A stretch of 64,000 nt of DNA from CAZSWS01 sp964610765 (GTDB taxonomy: Bacteria > Bacteroidota > Bacteroidia > Bacteroidales > Tannerellaceae), in contig CAZSWS010000004.1 in NCBI GenBank assembly GCA_964610765.1, forward strand, positions 1 to 64,000. The letters run 5' to 3'. How positions within the stretch are numbered: position 1 is the stretch's first letter; each line of letters opens with the position of its first letter. The notes under the pieces were generated by a model. The model searched no databases, was not told where the DNA came from, and was given only the letters and a program-made list of their open reading frames with translations. Shown one piece after another: positions 35,617-45,563 of this stretch. The position numbers and the translations under genes were made by a program.

Positions 35617-36567
35617 TTAATCATTATCTTCATTTCGTTCATTAAACTCCAAGCGTAGTTCTTCCTTGATTTGATATGTTTTTAGATCATCCGGATTGAC
35701 AAACTCATAGTGAAGCAAGAATGTTTTATAGGTTTTAAAACCTGTGTCTTGAATTTTAAAAATATTAGGATAATCCGGATCTCCATCTAGTTGTTTTACC
35801 TTCATTCCAAAAGCGGTTGTATCCCAAGGGCGAATAGTTACATTATTTTCTTCATCTATTATCAAACGTATTGACCACCTGTTAAATAGACTTTCTTTGG
35901 TCTCATGTGCTTTAATACCGGCAAAAGTTCTAACCTCGTTGTATGCTACGGGGTAAACCCTTTTTTGAACCATCGTGTTTATCCCGCTCATTATGCCTCT
36001 ATGATCGTACCAAGTGTCACTTTTAGTTGTTGAATAATAGTTTTTAAGTTGCACCTTGAATAATACAGTTCCTTTTTTTTGATTCATTTCATAAGCTGAA
36101 ATGTTTTTTACACGTAGAGGTATAAAATAGGTTGAGTCAGGTGACAAACCATCTATATTAACTTTGACTTTCATTCTTCCATTTCTTTCACCTGCGGGAA
36201 TATGAATAATAGGTTCTTCTATAGAATAACGTTCAGGATTAAGATGATGGGCGTAGCGTTCCACATCCTGATCGAAGTTGCTGCTATTATAGTTGGTAAT
36301 CAAACTTTCGTCTTCAATTAAATGTATTTCTGTGGCAGTCGTTGTTGGTAATGCGCCCCCGCATGAAGCTGCAATATATCCATCAGACATTCCTCCTTCT
36401 TTTTTGAATTTAATCTCTTCAGAGAAAATATTGAATCCATCGTCGCTAAGTATCGCTAAAACGGTTTTATATTGTTCTCGTTCAAAAATCTCGTCTCGAT
36501 TACAAGACCAGTTGGTAATCATAGCTAAAAACAAGATTAGCAGATTTATATGTTGTATTCTTTTCAT
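35617..36567 (-). CDS. DUF1735/DUF4361-type surface lipoprotein
   Basis: I start at ATG 36567 (MKRIQHINLLILFLAMITNWSC), which gives a proper lipoprotein signal; the longer frame from 36609 would overlap the SusD stop. The mature protein is about 295 residues. A DUF1735-like N-terminal part (residues about 25-150: FNIFSEEIKFKKEGG, and ERYSIEEPIIHIPAGERNGRMKVKV in part) is followed by a C-terminal beta domain of the DUF4361 kind. Such proteins accompany SusD genes and may act as surface glycan-binding proteins. It sits between SusD and the F5/8 lipoprotein (12 bp gap). Confidence 0.8.
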   Translation of the reverse strand: MKRIQHINLLILFLAMITNWSCNRDEIFEREQYKTVLAILSDDGFNIFSEEIKFKKEGGMSDGYIAASCGGALPTTTATEIHLIEDESLITNYNSSNFDQDVERYAHHLNPERYSIEEPIIHIPAGERNGRMKVKVNIDGLSPDSTYFIPLRVKNISAYEMNQKKGTVLFKVQLKNYYSTTKSDTWYDHRGIMSGINTMVQKRVYPVAYNEVRTFAGIKAHETKESLFNRWSIRLIIDEENNVTIRPWDTTAFGMKVKQLDGDPDYPNIFKIQDTGFKTYKTFLLHYEFVNPDDLKTYQIKEELRLEFNERNEDND

Positions 36568-36602
36568 TTTATATGTGTTTATTAAAATAAAACATTCATT
36601 AA

Positions 36603-38633
36603 TTACCATCCAGGATTTTGATCAAAGGAAGGTAAGCGTTTCATTTCCCATTCAGGAATGGGGACAAACATTAATTTCCTATGAATAATTCTGTTGGAAA
36701 CTCGCTCTGTTGCAGGTATTACTCGTTGGTAATAAGAATTCTTTCCAGAAGCTGTGTTCATTCCTTGAATAGGCTCATTTTCTGTTTTTTCATAATCACC
36801 CCAACGGCGAACGTCAAAATATCTACGATTTTCATGTAAGAATTCAATCATGCGCTCTTTCTTTATTTTCTCTAAAACCTCATCAACATTAGTCAACTCT
36901 GCATTTTGATATCCTGGTAGTCCGGCTCGGTAACGAATTTGGTTTATTGCATTTTTAATTTCTTCTACGTCACGAGTGAAAGTTTGTGCTTGACCATCTA
37001 CCTCTATGGTATAACTTTCTGACCCCAACTCGTTCAGGGCCTCAGCATAAGATAGAAGAATTTCGGCATAGCGGATGATTGGAAAAGCTTTATCAGATAC
37101 CTTTGCAGCAGTTCCTTGCCATGCATCCAGCGGATGAACCCATTTTCTTAATACATAGCCAGTGATTGGATGATCCACTGGGTTAGGAGCCCCACTCTTC
37201 CCATTCGGAGAGTCATTGTAATAGTTAATCGTTAACCTGTTTTGAGTATTGTCGGTAGTTGAACCCATCTCCCAAAAGCACTCAGAAAATCCAATAGATG
37301 CATAAAATCTCGCTTCGCGATTTACATACATGTTGTATACGCCGGCATTCAGTCTATAGCCGCTGAATGTAGTTACGGAGTTAGTAAATCCTTCTTCAGA
37401 ATATGGGTATTCTTCACTGGAGTTATCAATGGAACGTCCGTCAACCATGCTATAGGCATCTATAATCTTTTGTGTAACGCAAAGACCATTCCAACCACCA
37501 TTGGAAACTGGAAATGAATGCTTTGTATATGATGCTACTTCTCCAGACTTTCTAGCCCATATAAATTCAGGATTAACATTCATTACTGTTTCTCCATTAA
37601 ACATCTCAGAGTAAGACTTAAAAGGGTCTATTCCTCCTGCACCATTTGGAAATTTGTTATGATAATTGGGGTCATCTACATTCGTCGAAAGTTTAGGAGT
37701 GGCTTCATCCGCTTCTATAGTATGTAGTTTATATGCAGCTGCGCCATCTACTGTTAAATCCATTACCCGTTTTGCTGCTGCTGCAGCAACAGCCCAACGT
37801 TTAGGGTCATGTGTTTGTTGTATATAATGTTCTCCATCAGTGGAGCGTCTCCAGCTTCCAAAATAAGTACGTGCTACCGGACCACCATTAAATAACGGGC
37901 TGGCATGCATCAAGCGAAGTCGGGCCACGAGTGCATACGCTGCCCCTCTAGTTGGTAAACCAAATTCAAGAATTGATTTTTGCTTAACAGGAAGATATTG
38001 ACCTGCTTCTTCAAATTCTGTACAAATATACTCTACACATTCATCGTATAAGTCGCGTGAGCGGTCATAAAAGGTAATATCTTCATTGTTAGGAAGTGTT
38101 TCATCTCCCAATAGTACGACCGGACCATAGTTCATTACCAGATGAAAATAGGCATAGGCACGAATGAATCGGGTATAAGACACCACTCTCAGCCTTTCTG
38201 TCGCAGTCCAATCCGGAGCTTCGTCTATTCGTTGTAGTATGGTATTACATTGACGAATAATTCGATACATACCTCCCCACCTGTTAAATGAGCCTGGATC
38301 AGATTCTGAAATTTCTCCTAAAACAAATCTCATTCCTTGGAATTGTCCTAAGTTGAACAAGCAAAAACCTTCATCTGTAGCCATGGGACCCGGGGTGTAA
38401 GGACTTCCATATATGGCTCCTTCATCCGGAAATTGTGAAGCTGCATTCCACATATGTGCTTCAATGTGGCGTTTTTTAGAAAATATAGAATCATACTTTA
38501 GCTCATCATCTAAGTAACTTTCTATATTCAAGTAATCACAGGAGCTCAAACCATAGATAAGCACAAAAGCAGCTAAGAGGGCTTTAGTCTTGATGGATTG
38601 AATTATTGTATATGTATTAAAATGTATTTTCAT
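36603..38633 (-). CDS. SusD/RagB family nutrient-binding lipoprotein
   Basis: 676 residues. Lipobox at YGLSSC-DYLNIESYLDDEL. TPR-like helices typical of SusD: RIIRQCNTILQRIDEAP, RFIRAYAYFHLVMNYGPVVLL, and in the C-terminal part IRYAEILLSYAEALNELG, INQIRYRAGLPGY and KIKKERMIEFLHENRRYFDVRRWGDY. It forms the surface lid of the SusC transporter and binds the ligand. 23 bp after SusC. At 676 residues it is longer than the common 500-600. Confidence 0.95.
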   Translation of the reverse strand: MKIHFNTYTIIQSIKTKALLAAFVLIYGLSSCDYLNIESYLDDELKYDSIFSKKRHIEAHMWNAASQFPDEGAIYGSPYTPGPMATDEGFCLFNLGQFQGMRFVLGEISESDPGSFNRWGGMYRIIRQCNTILQRIDEAPDWTATERLRVVSYTRFIRAYAYFHLVMNYGPVVLLGDETLPNNEDITFYDRSRDLYDECVEYICTEFEEAGQYLPVKQKSILEFGLPTRGAAYALVARLRLMHASPLFNGGPVARTYFGSWRRSTDGEHYIQQTHDPKRWAVAAAAAKRVMDLTVDGAAAYKLHTIEADEATPKLSTNVDDPNYHNKFPNGAGGIDPFKSYSEMFNGETVMNVNPEFIWARKSGEVASYTKHSFPVSNGGWNGLCVTQKIIDAYSMVDGRSIDNSSEEYPYSEEGFTNSVTTFSGYRLNAGVYNMYVNREARFYASIGFSECFWEMGSTTDNTQNRLTINYYNDSPNGKSGAPNPVDHPITGYVLRKWVHPLDAWQGTAAKVSDKAFPIIRYAEILLSYAEALNELGSESYTIEVDGQAQTFTRDVEEIKNAINQIRYRAGLPGYQNAELTNVDEVLEKIKKERMIEFLHENRRYFDVRRWGDYEKTENEPIQGMNTASGKNSYYQRVIPATERVSNRIIHRKLMFVPIPEWEMKRLPSFDQNPGW

Positions 38634-38656
38634 AATTATAATAGTTGTTGAATCCT

Positions 38657-41600
38657 TTAAAAGTGGATATATACCTGAAATGAATAAACAGCAGGAATGG
38701 GATAAACTCGTCCAACTCTATCTGCTTGTTCAGGATCAAAGTCTTTAACTTTGTCCCATACAGCTAAATTGTTCCCTACAAACTGTAAATCCAAAGAAGA
38801 TACTCCTATACTTTGTAAGAATTTATGTTTTAAGTTGTAGTTTACCGTTACTTCCTGTAAACGTAAATAGCGAGCATCTCCTTTCCAAAAATCAGAAAGC
38901 TGCGCATTATTTGAGTTGTGTCCATATTGCAGACGTGGTAATTCTGCATTGGGGTTTTCAGCTAACGACATGTCCATACCATGCGCCTCGGCATACTCTT
39001 TCGGTATCCAGCGTGTAGAAGGATCTTTAAATCGTGATAAAATATTCCCCTCTTCACCCGCATTGAACGGTATGTATCCGGTGTTATTTCTGAAATAATC
39101 GACTTTCCCTGTTCCTTTTAACAAGAAGCCTACGGATAGACTTTTATACCTGAACTCTCCACCAAGACCGTAAGATAATTGGGGAAACATGCTGCGAAGA
39201 GAAAGTGGAACCTGGTCATCAGAGTTGATTTTTCCATCTCCATTAATGTCCTTGTACTTTAAATCACCCGGTTTCACAGCACCCCATGACTGTTTAGGGC
39301 TGTATCTGATGTCGTCTTCATCTTTGAAAAAGCCGAGACATTGATATCCTCTCCAAATGCCATCCGGTAAGTTGTTTCTATCTTGATAGGGAAATCTGTC
39401 GTAAGTCTTCTCGAAATTAAGTACTTTGTTATGCGCATAAGTATAGTTCCCCCTTATGGTGAAGCTCATGTTGTCATTAAAGCTGTGCATGTATGAGAAA
39501 TTTCCATCAGTTCCCCAACTAACCATTTCGCCCACATTTCCATAGGGTAGATTGGGTAATCCTACGAAATCAGGTATTTGAACCCTCGTTTGAAAAATAC
39601 CATCCCGATTATCTTTAAAGAAATCAACAGTGAGAGCAAATGCTTTGTTGAAAAATTCAGCATCTAATCCAATATTTGCTTTTTTTGCTATTTCCCATTT
39701 AAGGTTTTCCGCACCGGTAGAAGCCACCCATATGTTTTCCGCACGATACATCGACCCCCAAGGATATGTTACAGATTCTCCCACTCTACTTAAATAAGGA
39801 AAACGACTTCCACCTATCCGGTCATTTCCTACTGTACCATATGATCCTCTAAGCTTAAATAAGCTTAACCATGGGAGATTGTCTTTTATCCATGAATACT
39901 CTGAAGGAATCCATCCTAAAGAGAGAGAAGGGAAAAAGCCAAACTGCTCACCCACTTTGAGGTTCTCACTACCTGTATAGCCAAAGTTAAAATCAATCAA
40001 ATACGTGTCACGAAAGCCATAGTTGATACGACTGGATATACCCATGTATCGTTTGGGGATTTGTCCGAAACTTGCAGTAAGTCCGCTGTTTTCATTATTC
40101 CATCGCTGATTAGAGCTTTGGTCATCGCTCAGGTAGAAATACACCAATCCACCCACTCGATGGACATCATTAAATACACGATCATAATTAATCCGTGATT
40201 CAAAGTGATATTTTCTCCATTGACTTTCGCCTGAACTATATAAAGCGTCTTTTCTTTGTTGACGTATTTCTTGTGTTAAGAGCTCACCCTTGCTGTTACG
40301 CCCAATTGCTCTGTGTTGAGCCGGAAGAGTAAAGCGTTGTTCTGTAAAATCAGCACTTCGGTTGTAGGCAAACTGTGCACGAAAATCCAGCCCTTCAGTA
40401 ACAAAGTCCAGTTTTTGATCAAGGGCTAGTGTTACTAATGAAGTGTTTTTATTTACATTTGTTTTTCCCGTATGATTAATAATCATATAAGGTGATTGAG
40501 TTCCGTTTTGTGAAATGGGAAATTGCTCATTCGAATACATTGTTGGGAAAAGAATGGGCGTGATACTTGCTTGCGAATACCATATTTCATCGGTATTCAT
40601 TAACCCCGGAAGAACGTTTTGGGAGATAAATGTTTCTGTTCCAAAATAGACTTTAGTAGTGGGGGTTAAATTCATGTCTAAATTTAATCGTATGGAATAC
40701 GTGTTATATCCCGCATTAGAAGCGTATGGGTTGTTTTTTTCGGCTTTATAGGCAGCTGATTCATTGGAAGCCGCTAGGCTGACAAAGTAACTAGCTGATT
40801 CACTACCTCCCTGCGCACTCACATAGTAGTTCTGTTTAAAAGACAAATTGTTAATCAATTCTTCTTGCCAATCCACATCCGGGTATAAGTCAGTGTCTAA
40901 ACCATCTCGAATTACTTGTAGTTCAATATCATCGTACATAGAATCTTGATTACGCACTTCAAAGGCCTCATTCACTAGGTTAGCATAATCATAAGAACGA
41001 AGATATTTGGGTAGACGACGAACTTGAGATATGGATAAGTTGGCTCTACCTGTCACGCGTAGTTTTCCTGGCTGTCCACGTTTCGTGGTGACAAGAACTA
41101 CCCCATTTGCTCCACGTACTCCATAAACAGCTGTAGCAGATGCATCTTTTAAAACAGAAAAACTTTCTACGTCAGCAGGGTCTATGTTATTGATATTTCC
41201 TTCCAGTCCATCAATAAGAACCAATGCTCCAGAGCTGGCACCAAAGGTTCCAATACCTCGCACCCAAAATTCCGCTAAGTTTTTACCGGGTTCTCCACTG
41301 GAAACCATGGAGAAGATTCCGGCTACACGACCTCCCAATAAATTGGCAATAGATGGAGTGGGTACTTGAAATTCATCCGGGTTAACCGTGGTTATTGCCC
41401 CTAGATTCGATATTTTTCGTTGTGTCCCCATGGATGTTACAACCACCTCTTCAATCTGATGGGCAGAAGGTTTCATTTGGATATCCATGTTTTTATTCTC
41501 TTCTGTTATCAATAGTTCTATAGGTTCATAGCCAATAAAACTAAACATAAGCCAGTCTCCATGTGAAACTCTGATTGAGAACCTTCCTTGTGTGTCAGTG

Positions 41601-41761
41601 ACAGTTGAAACTAGTTTACCTTTTACACCAATGCTGACACCAGCTAATTCACCTAAGTCATCAGATACTTTTCCGGCAATAGTATAATTTCTTTCTTGTG
41701 CTGATAATGCTGTGTTGATAGCAAATAAAAGAAATAGCAGATAGCAAAATGCTTTTTGCAT
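38657..41761 (-). CDS. SusC/RagA family TonB-dependent outer-membrane transporter
   Basis: 1034 residues. Signal peptide (residues 1-20), then a carboxypeptidase-regulatory-like domain (about 24-95: ISGK-type AGKVSDDLGELAGVSIGVKG, FSFIGYEP), a TonB-box-like stretch EEVVVTSMGT, the plug (about 115-220: LLGGRVAGIF, VLIDGLEGNINNIDPADVESFSVLKDASATAVYG in parts) and a 22-strand barrel ending in FQVYIHF with terminal Phe. It imports an oligomer captured by SusD, powered by TonB. No glycoside hydrolase, sulfatase or sigma/anti-sigma gene is in the operon, so the ligand cannot be inferred. Confidence 0.96.
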   Translation of the reverse strand: MQKAFCYLLFLLFAINTALSAQERNYTIAGKVSDDLGELAGVSIGVKGKLVSTVTDTQGRFSIRVSHGDWLMFSFIGYEPIELLITEENKNMDIQMKPSAHQIEEVVVTSMGTQRKISNLGAITTVNPDEFQVPTPSIANLLGGRVAGIFSMVSSGEPGKNLAEFWVRGIGTFGASSGALVLIDGLEGNINNIDPADVESFSVLKDASATAVYGVRGANGVVLVTTKRGQPGKLRVTGRANLSISQVRRLPKYLRSYDYANLVNEAFEVRNQDSMYDDIELQVIRDGLDTDLYPDVDWQEELINNLSFKQNYYVSAQGGSESASYFVSLAASNESAAYKAEKNNPYASNAGYNTYSIRLNLDMNLTPTTKVYFGTETFISQNVLPGLMNTDEIWYSQASITPILFPTMYSNEQFPISQNGTQSPYMIINHTGKTNVNKNTSLVTLALDQKLDFVTEGLDFRAQFAYNRSADFTEQRFTLPAQHRAIGRNSKGELLTQEIRQQRKDALYSSGESQWRKYHFESRINYDRVFNDVHRVGGLVYFYLSDDQSSNQRWNNENSGLTASFGQIPKRYMGISSRINYGFRDTYLIDFNFGYTGSENLKVGEQFGFFPSLSLGWIPSEYSWIKDNLPWLSLFKLRGSYGTVGNDRIGGSRFPYLSRVGESVTYPWGSMYRAENIWVASTGAENLKWEIAKKANIGLDAEFFNKAFALTVDFFKDNRDGIFQTRVQIPDFVGLPNLPYGNVGEMVSWGTDGNFSYMHSFNDNMSFTIRGNYTYAHNKVLNFEKTYDRFPYQDRNNLPDGIWRGYQCLGFFKDEDDIRYSPKQSWGAVKPGDLKYKDINGDGKINSDDQVPLSLRSMFPQLSYGLGGEFRYKSLSVGFLLKGTGKVDYFRNNTGYIPFNAGEEGNILSRFKDPSTRWIPKEYAEAHGMDMSLAENPNAELPRLQYGHNSNNAQLSDFWKGDARYLRLQEVTVNYNLKHKFLQSIGVSSLDLQFVGNNLAVWDKVKDFDPEQADRVGRVYPIPAVYSFQVYIHF

Positions 41762-41786
41762 AATATATAGTTTTATAGGTTAATAT

Positions 41787-43205
41787 TTATTCAATAGCAA
41801 TTCTACGTATCCGTTTATTTCCATAATCAGATACATAGATGATACCCTCTTTGTCTGTAACAATTCCATGAGGTTCTCGGAAAAGAGCTTCTTCTTTTGC
41901 TCCATCTTTAAATCCTCCGTTTTCAGGAATACCGATAATGGTTTCTACCATCATGGTTTCAGTATTAATCATCCGGATGCAATGGTTTTCATTATCCCCG
42001 ATATAAAGATTTCCATCTACGTCAAAATTAATCATACGTGGTCTTTTAAATTGAGCAGCCCCTAAAGGACCATCTCGATGAGCTCCGTTGATAGCTCCGG
42101 AAAGCTTTTCAAAAGAAGCTAATAGACCTGTTTCAGTATTTACAGAGTCTTTTAATACATCTAAGCGACATATACTATTGCTGACATTTCCCGCACCACT
42201 GTCATATGCTAACCATAATTCACTCGTTCTTATTGGATGCATAGCAACCCCATAAGCTAATCCACTAGGTGTCATGCCGACAGCGGTTGCATTCCAGGTT
42301 GTAGGATTAATACGAGCTATTAAGCCATTGTTATATCTAGTGTATAAATTCCCGTCCGCAGGACAGTAGACGCATGCATAGTGAGTTTCGTCGCCCCCTT
42401 TAGGAGGATTATAACCATTGAAGTCCCACTCTTTAATAAATCTCATTTTGGGTACCCATCCTGTTTTAGGGTCAAGTGTTAAAAAACGATCCCGGTTGTT
42501 CTCATTTTCTGCGCCCATAATCAGAACATTTGTAACCGGATGGGCATAGGGAGCACATCGGTGACTCAATCCTTGGCTGCCTGTTGCTATAACATCTATG
42601 CTATTGTCTAGCTCGTTAATTCTCACCAAGTTGTTGTATGTATCAGTGACGAATATATTAAAGTCAGCATCCATCCCTATATATACGGGTGTAAATATCG
42701 CTTTGTCTAAGCCTAGATTATAAATGGGACCATCATCACCAGGTTCTTGACCATTTCCGGCAAGGGTGGTAACCGAGGCTTCAATGTGGTAATAAAACTC
42801 TTGTGTGTATTTTTCCTTTTGATCACCTACCTCAACGGTAATAATACAAGTGTCTCCAGGTAAGCGAGGAGTTAAAACCAGCATACGCGAGCCAATGGAG
42901 GAAATAACGCTGGCTTTGGAAGAATTGAAATAGACATTGATAAGGGAAGTGTCTGTTCCAAAGTTTGCACCATCCAATAAGACCATTTCAGAAATACGCC
43001 CAGAATCAGGTTGGAACGAGGTAAGTAGAATGGGCTTGTTAGGATCGTAAGGCTGACCTGTTACTTTCTTTTCGTCATCATTACAAGAGATGAAGATCGT
43101 AAAACAAGCAAGCATACTAAATGTTAAGAAGAGGTTTGTCCTATTCTTAAACAAACGAGTGAATACTTCAAAATGTGTCTTGAAGTGAGTTTGCTTTTTT
43201 TTCAT
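41787..43205 (-). CDS. IPT/TIG and NHL-repeat lipoprotein
   Basis: 472 residues. The N-terminus is long and basic; the hydrophobic core and lipobox FISC-NDDEKK lie at residues 30-42, and an internal ATG (residue 31) could be the real start. Residues about 58-135 are an IPT/TIG Ig-like domain (SFQPDSGRISEMVLLDGANFG in part: GRISEMVLLDGANFG). Residues about 150-472 are NHL repeats: DADFNIFVTDTYNNLVRI, VDGNLYIGDNENHCIRMI and KEGIIYVSDYGNKRIRRI, which build a propeller. Such IPT-NHL lipoproteins head many SusC/SusD operons and probably bind ligand at the surface. It is the first gene here, 26 bp before SusC. Confidence 0.85.
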   Translation of the reverse strand: MKKKQTHFKTHFEVFTRLFKNRTNLFLTFSMLACFTIFISCNDDEKKVTGQPYDPNKPILLTSFQPDSGRISEMVLLDGANFGTDTSLINVYFNSSKASVISSIGSRMLVLTPRLPGDTCIITVEVGDQKEKYTQEFYYHIEASVTTLAGNGQEPGDDGPIYNLGLDKAIFTPVYIGMDADFNIFVTDTYNNLVRINELDNSIDVIATGSQGLSHRCAPYAHPVTNVLIMGAENENNRDRFLTLDPKTGWVPKMRFIKEWDFNGYNPPKGGDETHYACVYCPADGNLYTRYNNGLIARINPTTWNATAVGMTPSGLAYGVAMHPIRTSELWLAYDSGAGNVSNSICRLDVLKDSVNTETGLLASFEKLSGAINGAHRDGPLGAAQFKRPRMINFDVDGNLYIGDNENHCIRMINTETMMVETIIGIPENGGFKDGAKEEALFREPHGIVTDKEGIIYVSDYGNKRIRRIAIE

Positions 43206-43399
43206 GTTAGATTTTTTAATAGGTGATTATGAAAAATATTAATATTTGATTTAATGAATCAGGAATAGTTATTAAGTCCTTATTTTTATGTTTTGAAATA
43301 TGTGTTTGAAATGTGTGGTGTTTATTATATATTACTGGCTTTATCATGAAAAGGTCTTTATAAATAATATTTTAAGAGGTTATATATTAATGGTTGTTG

Positions 43400-43407
43400 C
43401 AAATGTA
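43400..43407 (-). promoter_or_regulatory. -7 promoter element for the SusC/SusD operon
   Basis: Minus-strand TACATTTG with a TTG -33 candidate about 20 bp upstream, the best spaced pair in the window. The implied leader before the start at 43205 is about 190 nt with no obvious ORF, leaving room for post-transcriptional control. Confidence 0.6.
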
Positions 43408-43563
43408 TAATTTTATTTTGAATAATCAACTCTTTTTTTACTATTGAAGCTTTTTTTACCATTTTGATATTCTTTGTCATATTTATTTGTTAAAAGCTGT
43501 GTTTCAAATTCTATCATCTAATGGAAAATGTTTTGATAAAAGATGTAATTATGAGGTATTTAT

Positions 43564-43571
43564 TATATTTG
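43564..43571 (+). promoter_or_regulatory. -7 promoter element for the bfn-nupC-rsmE-capA group
   Basis: TATATTTG fits TAnnTTTG and lies 26 bp before the GTG start at 43598. The rest of the 43206-43597 gap is AT-rich and holds nothing else recognised. Confidence 0.55.
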
Positions 43572-43597
43572 TGTAAGAAATATATTTTTTAAAACGA

Positions 43598-44236
43598 GTG
43601 TCTGTGGATAATTGGGTGAAATTAAATGTGCAGGGCTTAGCTAATAGCCAGATTCAGTCGGGAGCTTTTGCGTTGATTTTAACAGAGGAGAATGGGATGC
43701 GACGAATGCCCATTATTGTAGGAACTGCAGAAGCGCAGTCTATCGCAATAGTTTTAGAACAATTGACACCTCCTCGTCCTTTGACCCATGATTTGTTTGT
43801 TTCATTCATGAAGACTTACAGAATCCGATTGCTAAAAGTTCATATTTATAAATTTTATGATGGAATTTATTTTTCCAAACTCTTGTTTATTGACGAGAAG
43901 GGGGAGGAAAAGGAAATAGACTCTCGAACTTCAGATGCTATTGCGATAGCATTACGTGTAGGTGCTGATATTTATACAACCGAAGAGATTCTATCGCAAA
44001 GTGGCGTCATATTAGAGGAGGAAGGAGAAGTCGAGAAAGAACAAACAAAATCAAGTGTTTCTGAAGATAAGAAGAATGTGAAAAAAACGCCGCCCCTGCT
44101 AGATAAGGTTTCGTCTATGGAATATGAAGAACTGCTTCATTTGTTGGAAGAGACTATAGCTAATGAAAAGTATGAAGAAGCCTTGATTATCCAAGAAGAG
44201 CTTAATCGGCGGGCAAAAGATACAAAAGCCCCATGA
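43598..44236 (+). CDS. Bifunctional nuclease family (DUF151) protein with UVR motif
   Basis: 212 residues. Translation appears to start at GTG 43598 (or GTG 43604); there is no ATG in a fitting place. Residues 1-130 are DUF151/BFN: WVKLNVQGLANSQIQSGAFALIL in part, RMPIIVGTAEAQSIAIVLE, PPRPLTHDLF, DSRTSDAIAIALR. A charged linker (about 140-170) leads to a UVR-like helix pair, YEELLHLLEETIANEKYEEALIIQEEL. Some BFN proteins have nuclease activity in plants and a UVR motif links to UvrB/UvrC-type interactions; the bacterial role is unclear. The stop overlaps the next start by 4 bp. Confidence 0.88.
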   Translation: MSVDNWVKLNVQGLANSQIQSGAFALILTEENGMRRMPIIVGTAEAQSIAIVLEQLTPPRPLTHDLFVSFMKTYRIRLLKVHIYKFYDGIYFSKLLFIDEKGEEKEIDSRTSDAIAIALRVGADIYTTEEILSQSGVILEEEGEVEKEQTKSSVSEDKKNVKKTPPLLDKVSSMEYEELLHLLEETIANEKYEEALIIQEELNRRAKDTKAP

Positions 44237-45549
44237 TTCCGCTTGGAGCTCATGAACCTTTCACTATTCTGCGTGGAATAGGAGGTGTCTGCATCATACT
44301 ACTGATTTCTTTTTTGTTAAGTAATAGGCGGAAGCAGATTGATTGGAAAACAGTGGGTATCGCCTTATTGCTTCAAGCTGTTCTTGCCTTACTTATTATT
44401 TATGTCCCTTTTATAGCTGTATTATTTGAGTGGATGGGTAAAGCTTTTGTTAAGCTACTTCATTTTACGCAGGAAGGGACAAGCTTTTTATTAGGACCGT
44501 ATGCCACAACCTCTCAAGGTTTTGTCTTTTTAATTCATTCACTTCCTGCCATCATCTTCTTTTCAGCTCTTGTCGCCGTATTTAATTATTGGGGACTAAT
44601 TCAACGCCTGGTAAAGTCTTTTGCTTGGGTGTTGAGGCGTTTTATTCGAAATATATCAGGAGCAGAAGGAGTTGTTGTTTCGGCAAATATATTCTTAGGT
44701 ATGTCTGAATCACCAATCCTTGTGAAAGACTATATTCCTTTAATGACAAAATCTGAGCTTTTCCTCGTGATGGTTTCCGGAATGGCCACTATTTCCGGTT
44801 CTTTGCTCGGAGCTTATACAGGCATGTTAGCTAGTGGCGATCCCGTTCAACAAGTCTTTATTGCAAAACACTTACTATCTGCCTGTGTCATGGCCGCTCC
44901 AGGTGCTATCGTTATTGCTAAAATCATTTGTCCGCAAACGGAGCAACAATCAATTCATTCTATTGCTGTTTCAGATGTAGATAAGCCCAATTCATTTTTA
45001 GGAGCACTGACATCAGGTACGATTACAGGTGTGCGTATTGCGGTTAATGTTGCAGCCATGCTTCTTGTTTTTATAGCCGGGATAGCTATGCTAAACTATT
45101 TAACGGGTGATTTGCTGGGACATTATACCGGATTAAATAACTGGATAGCCGAATTGACCGATGGAAAGACGCAGAGCTTGTCACTTCAGTTTTTATTGGG
45201 TGTTTTGTCCGCTCCATTAATGTGGTTGATAGGAGTTCCATGGGATGATGCTATGCTTGTAGGTTCATTATTTGGACAAAAAACAGTTATGAACGAATTT
45301 GTGGCTTATGCGCAGATGTCAACCTGGACTCAATCAGGAATGTTTATTTATGAACAGTCTAAGGTAATGGCTATTTATTTATTATGTGGATTCGCTAATT
45401 TCTCTTCAATAGGGATGCTCTTAGGTGCTTTAGGAACTTTAGCACCCGGAAAACGTTCAGAGATAGCTTCATTAGGGTTTTTATCCTTGGTAGGAGGTGC
45501 TTTGGTTTCTTTGCTTTCCGCTACGATAGTAGGTATGTTTGTTGGATAA
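44233..45549 (+). CDS. CNT-family nucleoside transporter
   Basis: 438 residues with about 9-10 hydrophobic segments. Signatures of concentrative nucleoside transporters: GPYATTSQGFVFLIHSLPAIIFFSALVAV in part, SANIFLGMSESPILVKDYIP, SGMATISGSLLGAYTGML, GVPWDDAMLVGSLFGQKTVMNEFVAY in part, and ANFSSIGMLLGALGTLAPGKR. It takes up nucleosides with Na+ or H+. ATGA overlap with the upstream gene; RsmE begins 14 bp later. Confidence 0.93.
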   Translation: MIPLGAHEPFTILRGIGGVCIILLISFLLSNRRKQIDWKTVGIALLLQAVLALLIIYVPFIAVLFEWMGKAFVKLLHFTQEGTSFLLGPYATTSQGFVFLIHSLPAIIFFSALVAVFNYWGLIQRLVKSFAWVLRRFIRNISGAEGVVVSANIFLGMSESPILVKDYIPLMTKSELFLVMVSGMATISGSLLGAYTGMLASGDPVQQVFIAKHLLSACVMAAPGAIVIAKIICPQTEQQSIHSIAVSDVDKPNSFLGALTSGTITGVRIAVNVAAMLLVFIAGIAMLNYLTGDLLGHYTGLNNWIAELTDGKTQSLSLQFLLGVLSAPLMWLIGVPWDDAMLVGSLFGQKTVMNEFVAYAQMSTWTQSGMFIYEQSKVMAIYLLCGFANFSSIGMLLGALGTLAPGKRSEIASLGFLSLVGGALVSLLSATIVGMFVG

Positions 45550-45563
45550 AAAAATATAGAATT

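Noticed and set aside
35617..36609. Longer start of the DUF1735/DUF4361-type gene at 36609
   Set aside because: It adds 14 residues before a perfect lipoprotein signal and would overlap the SusD stop.
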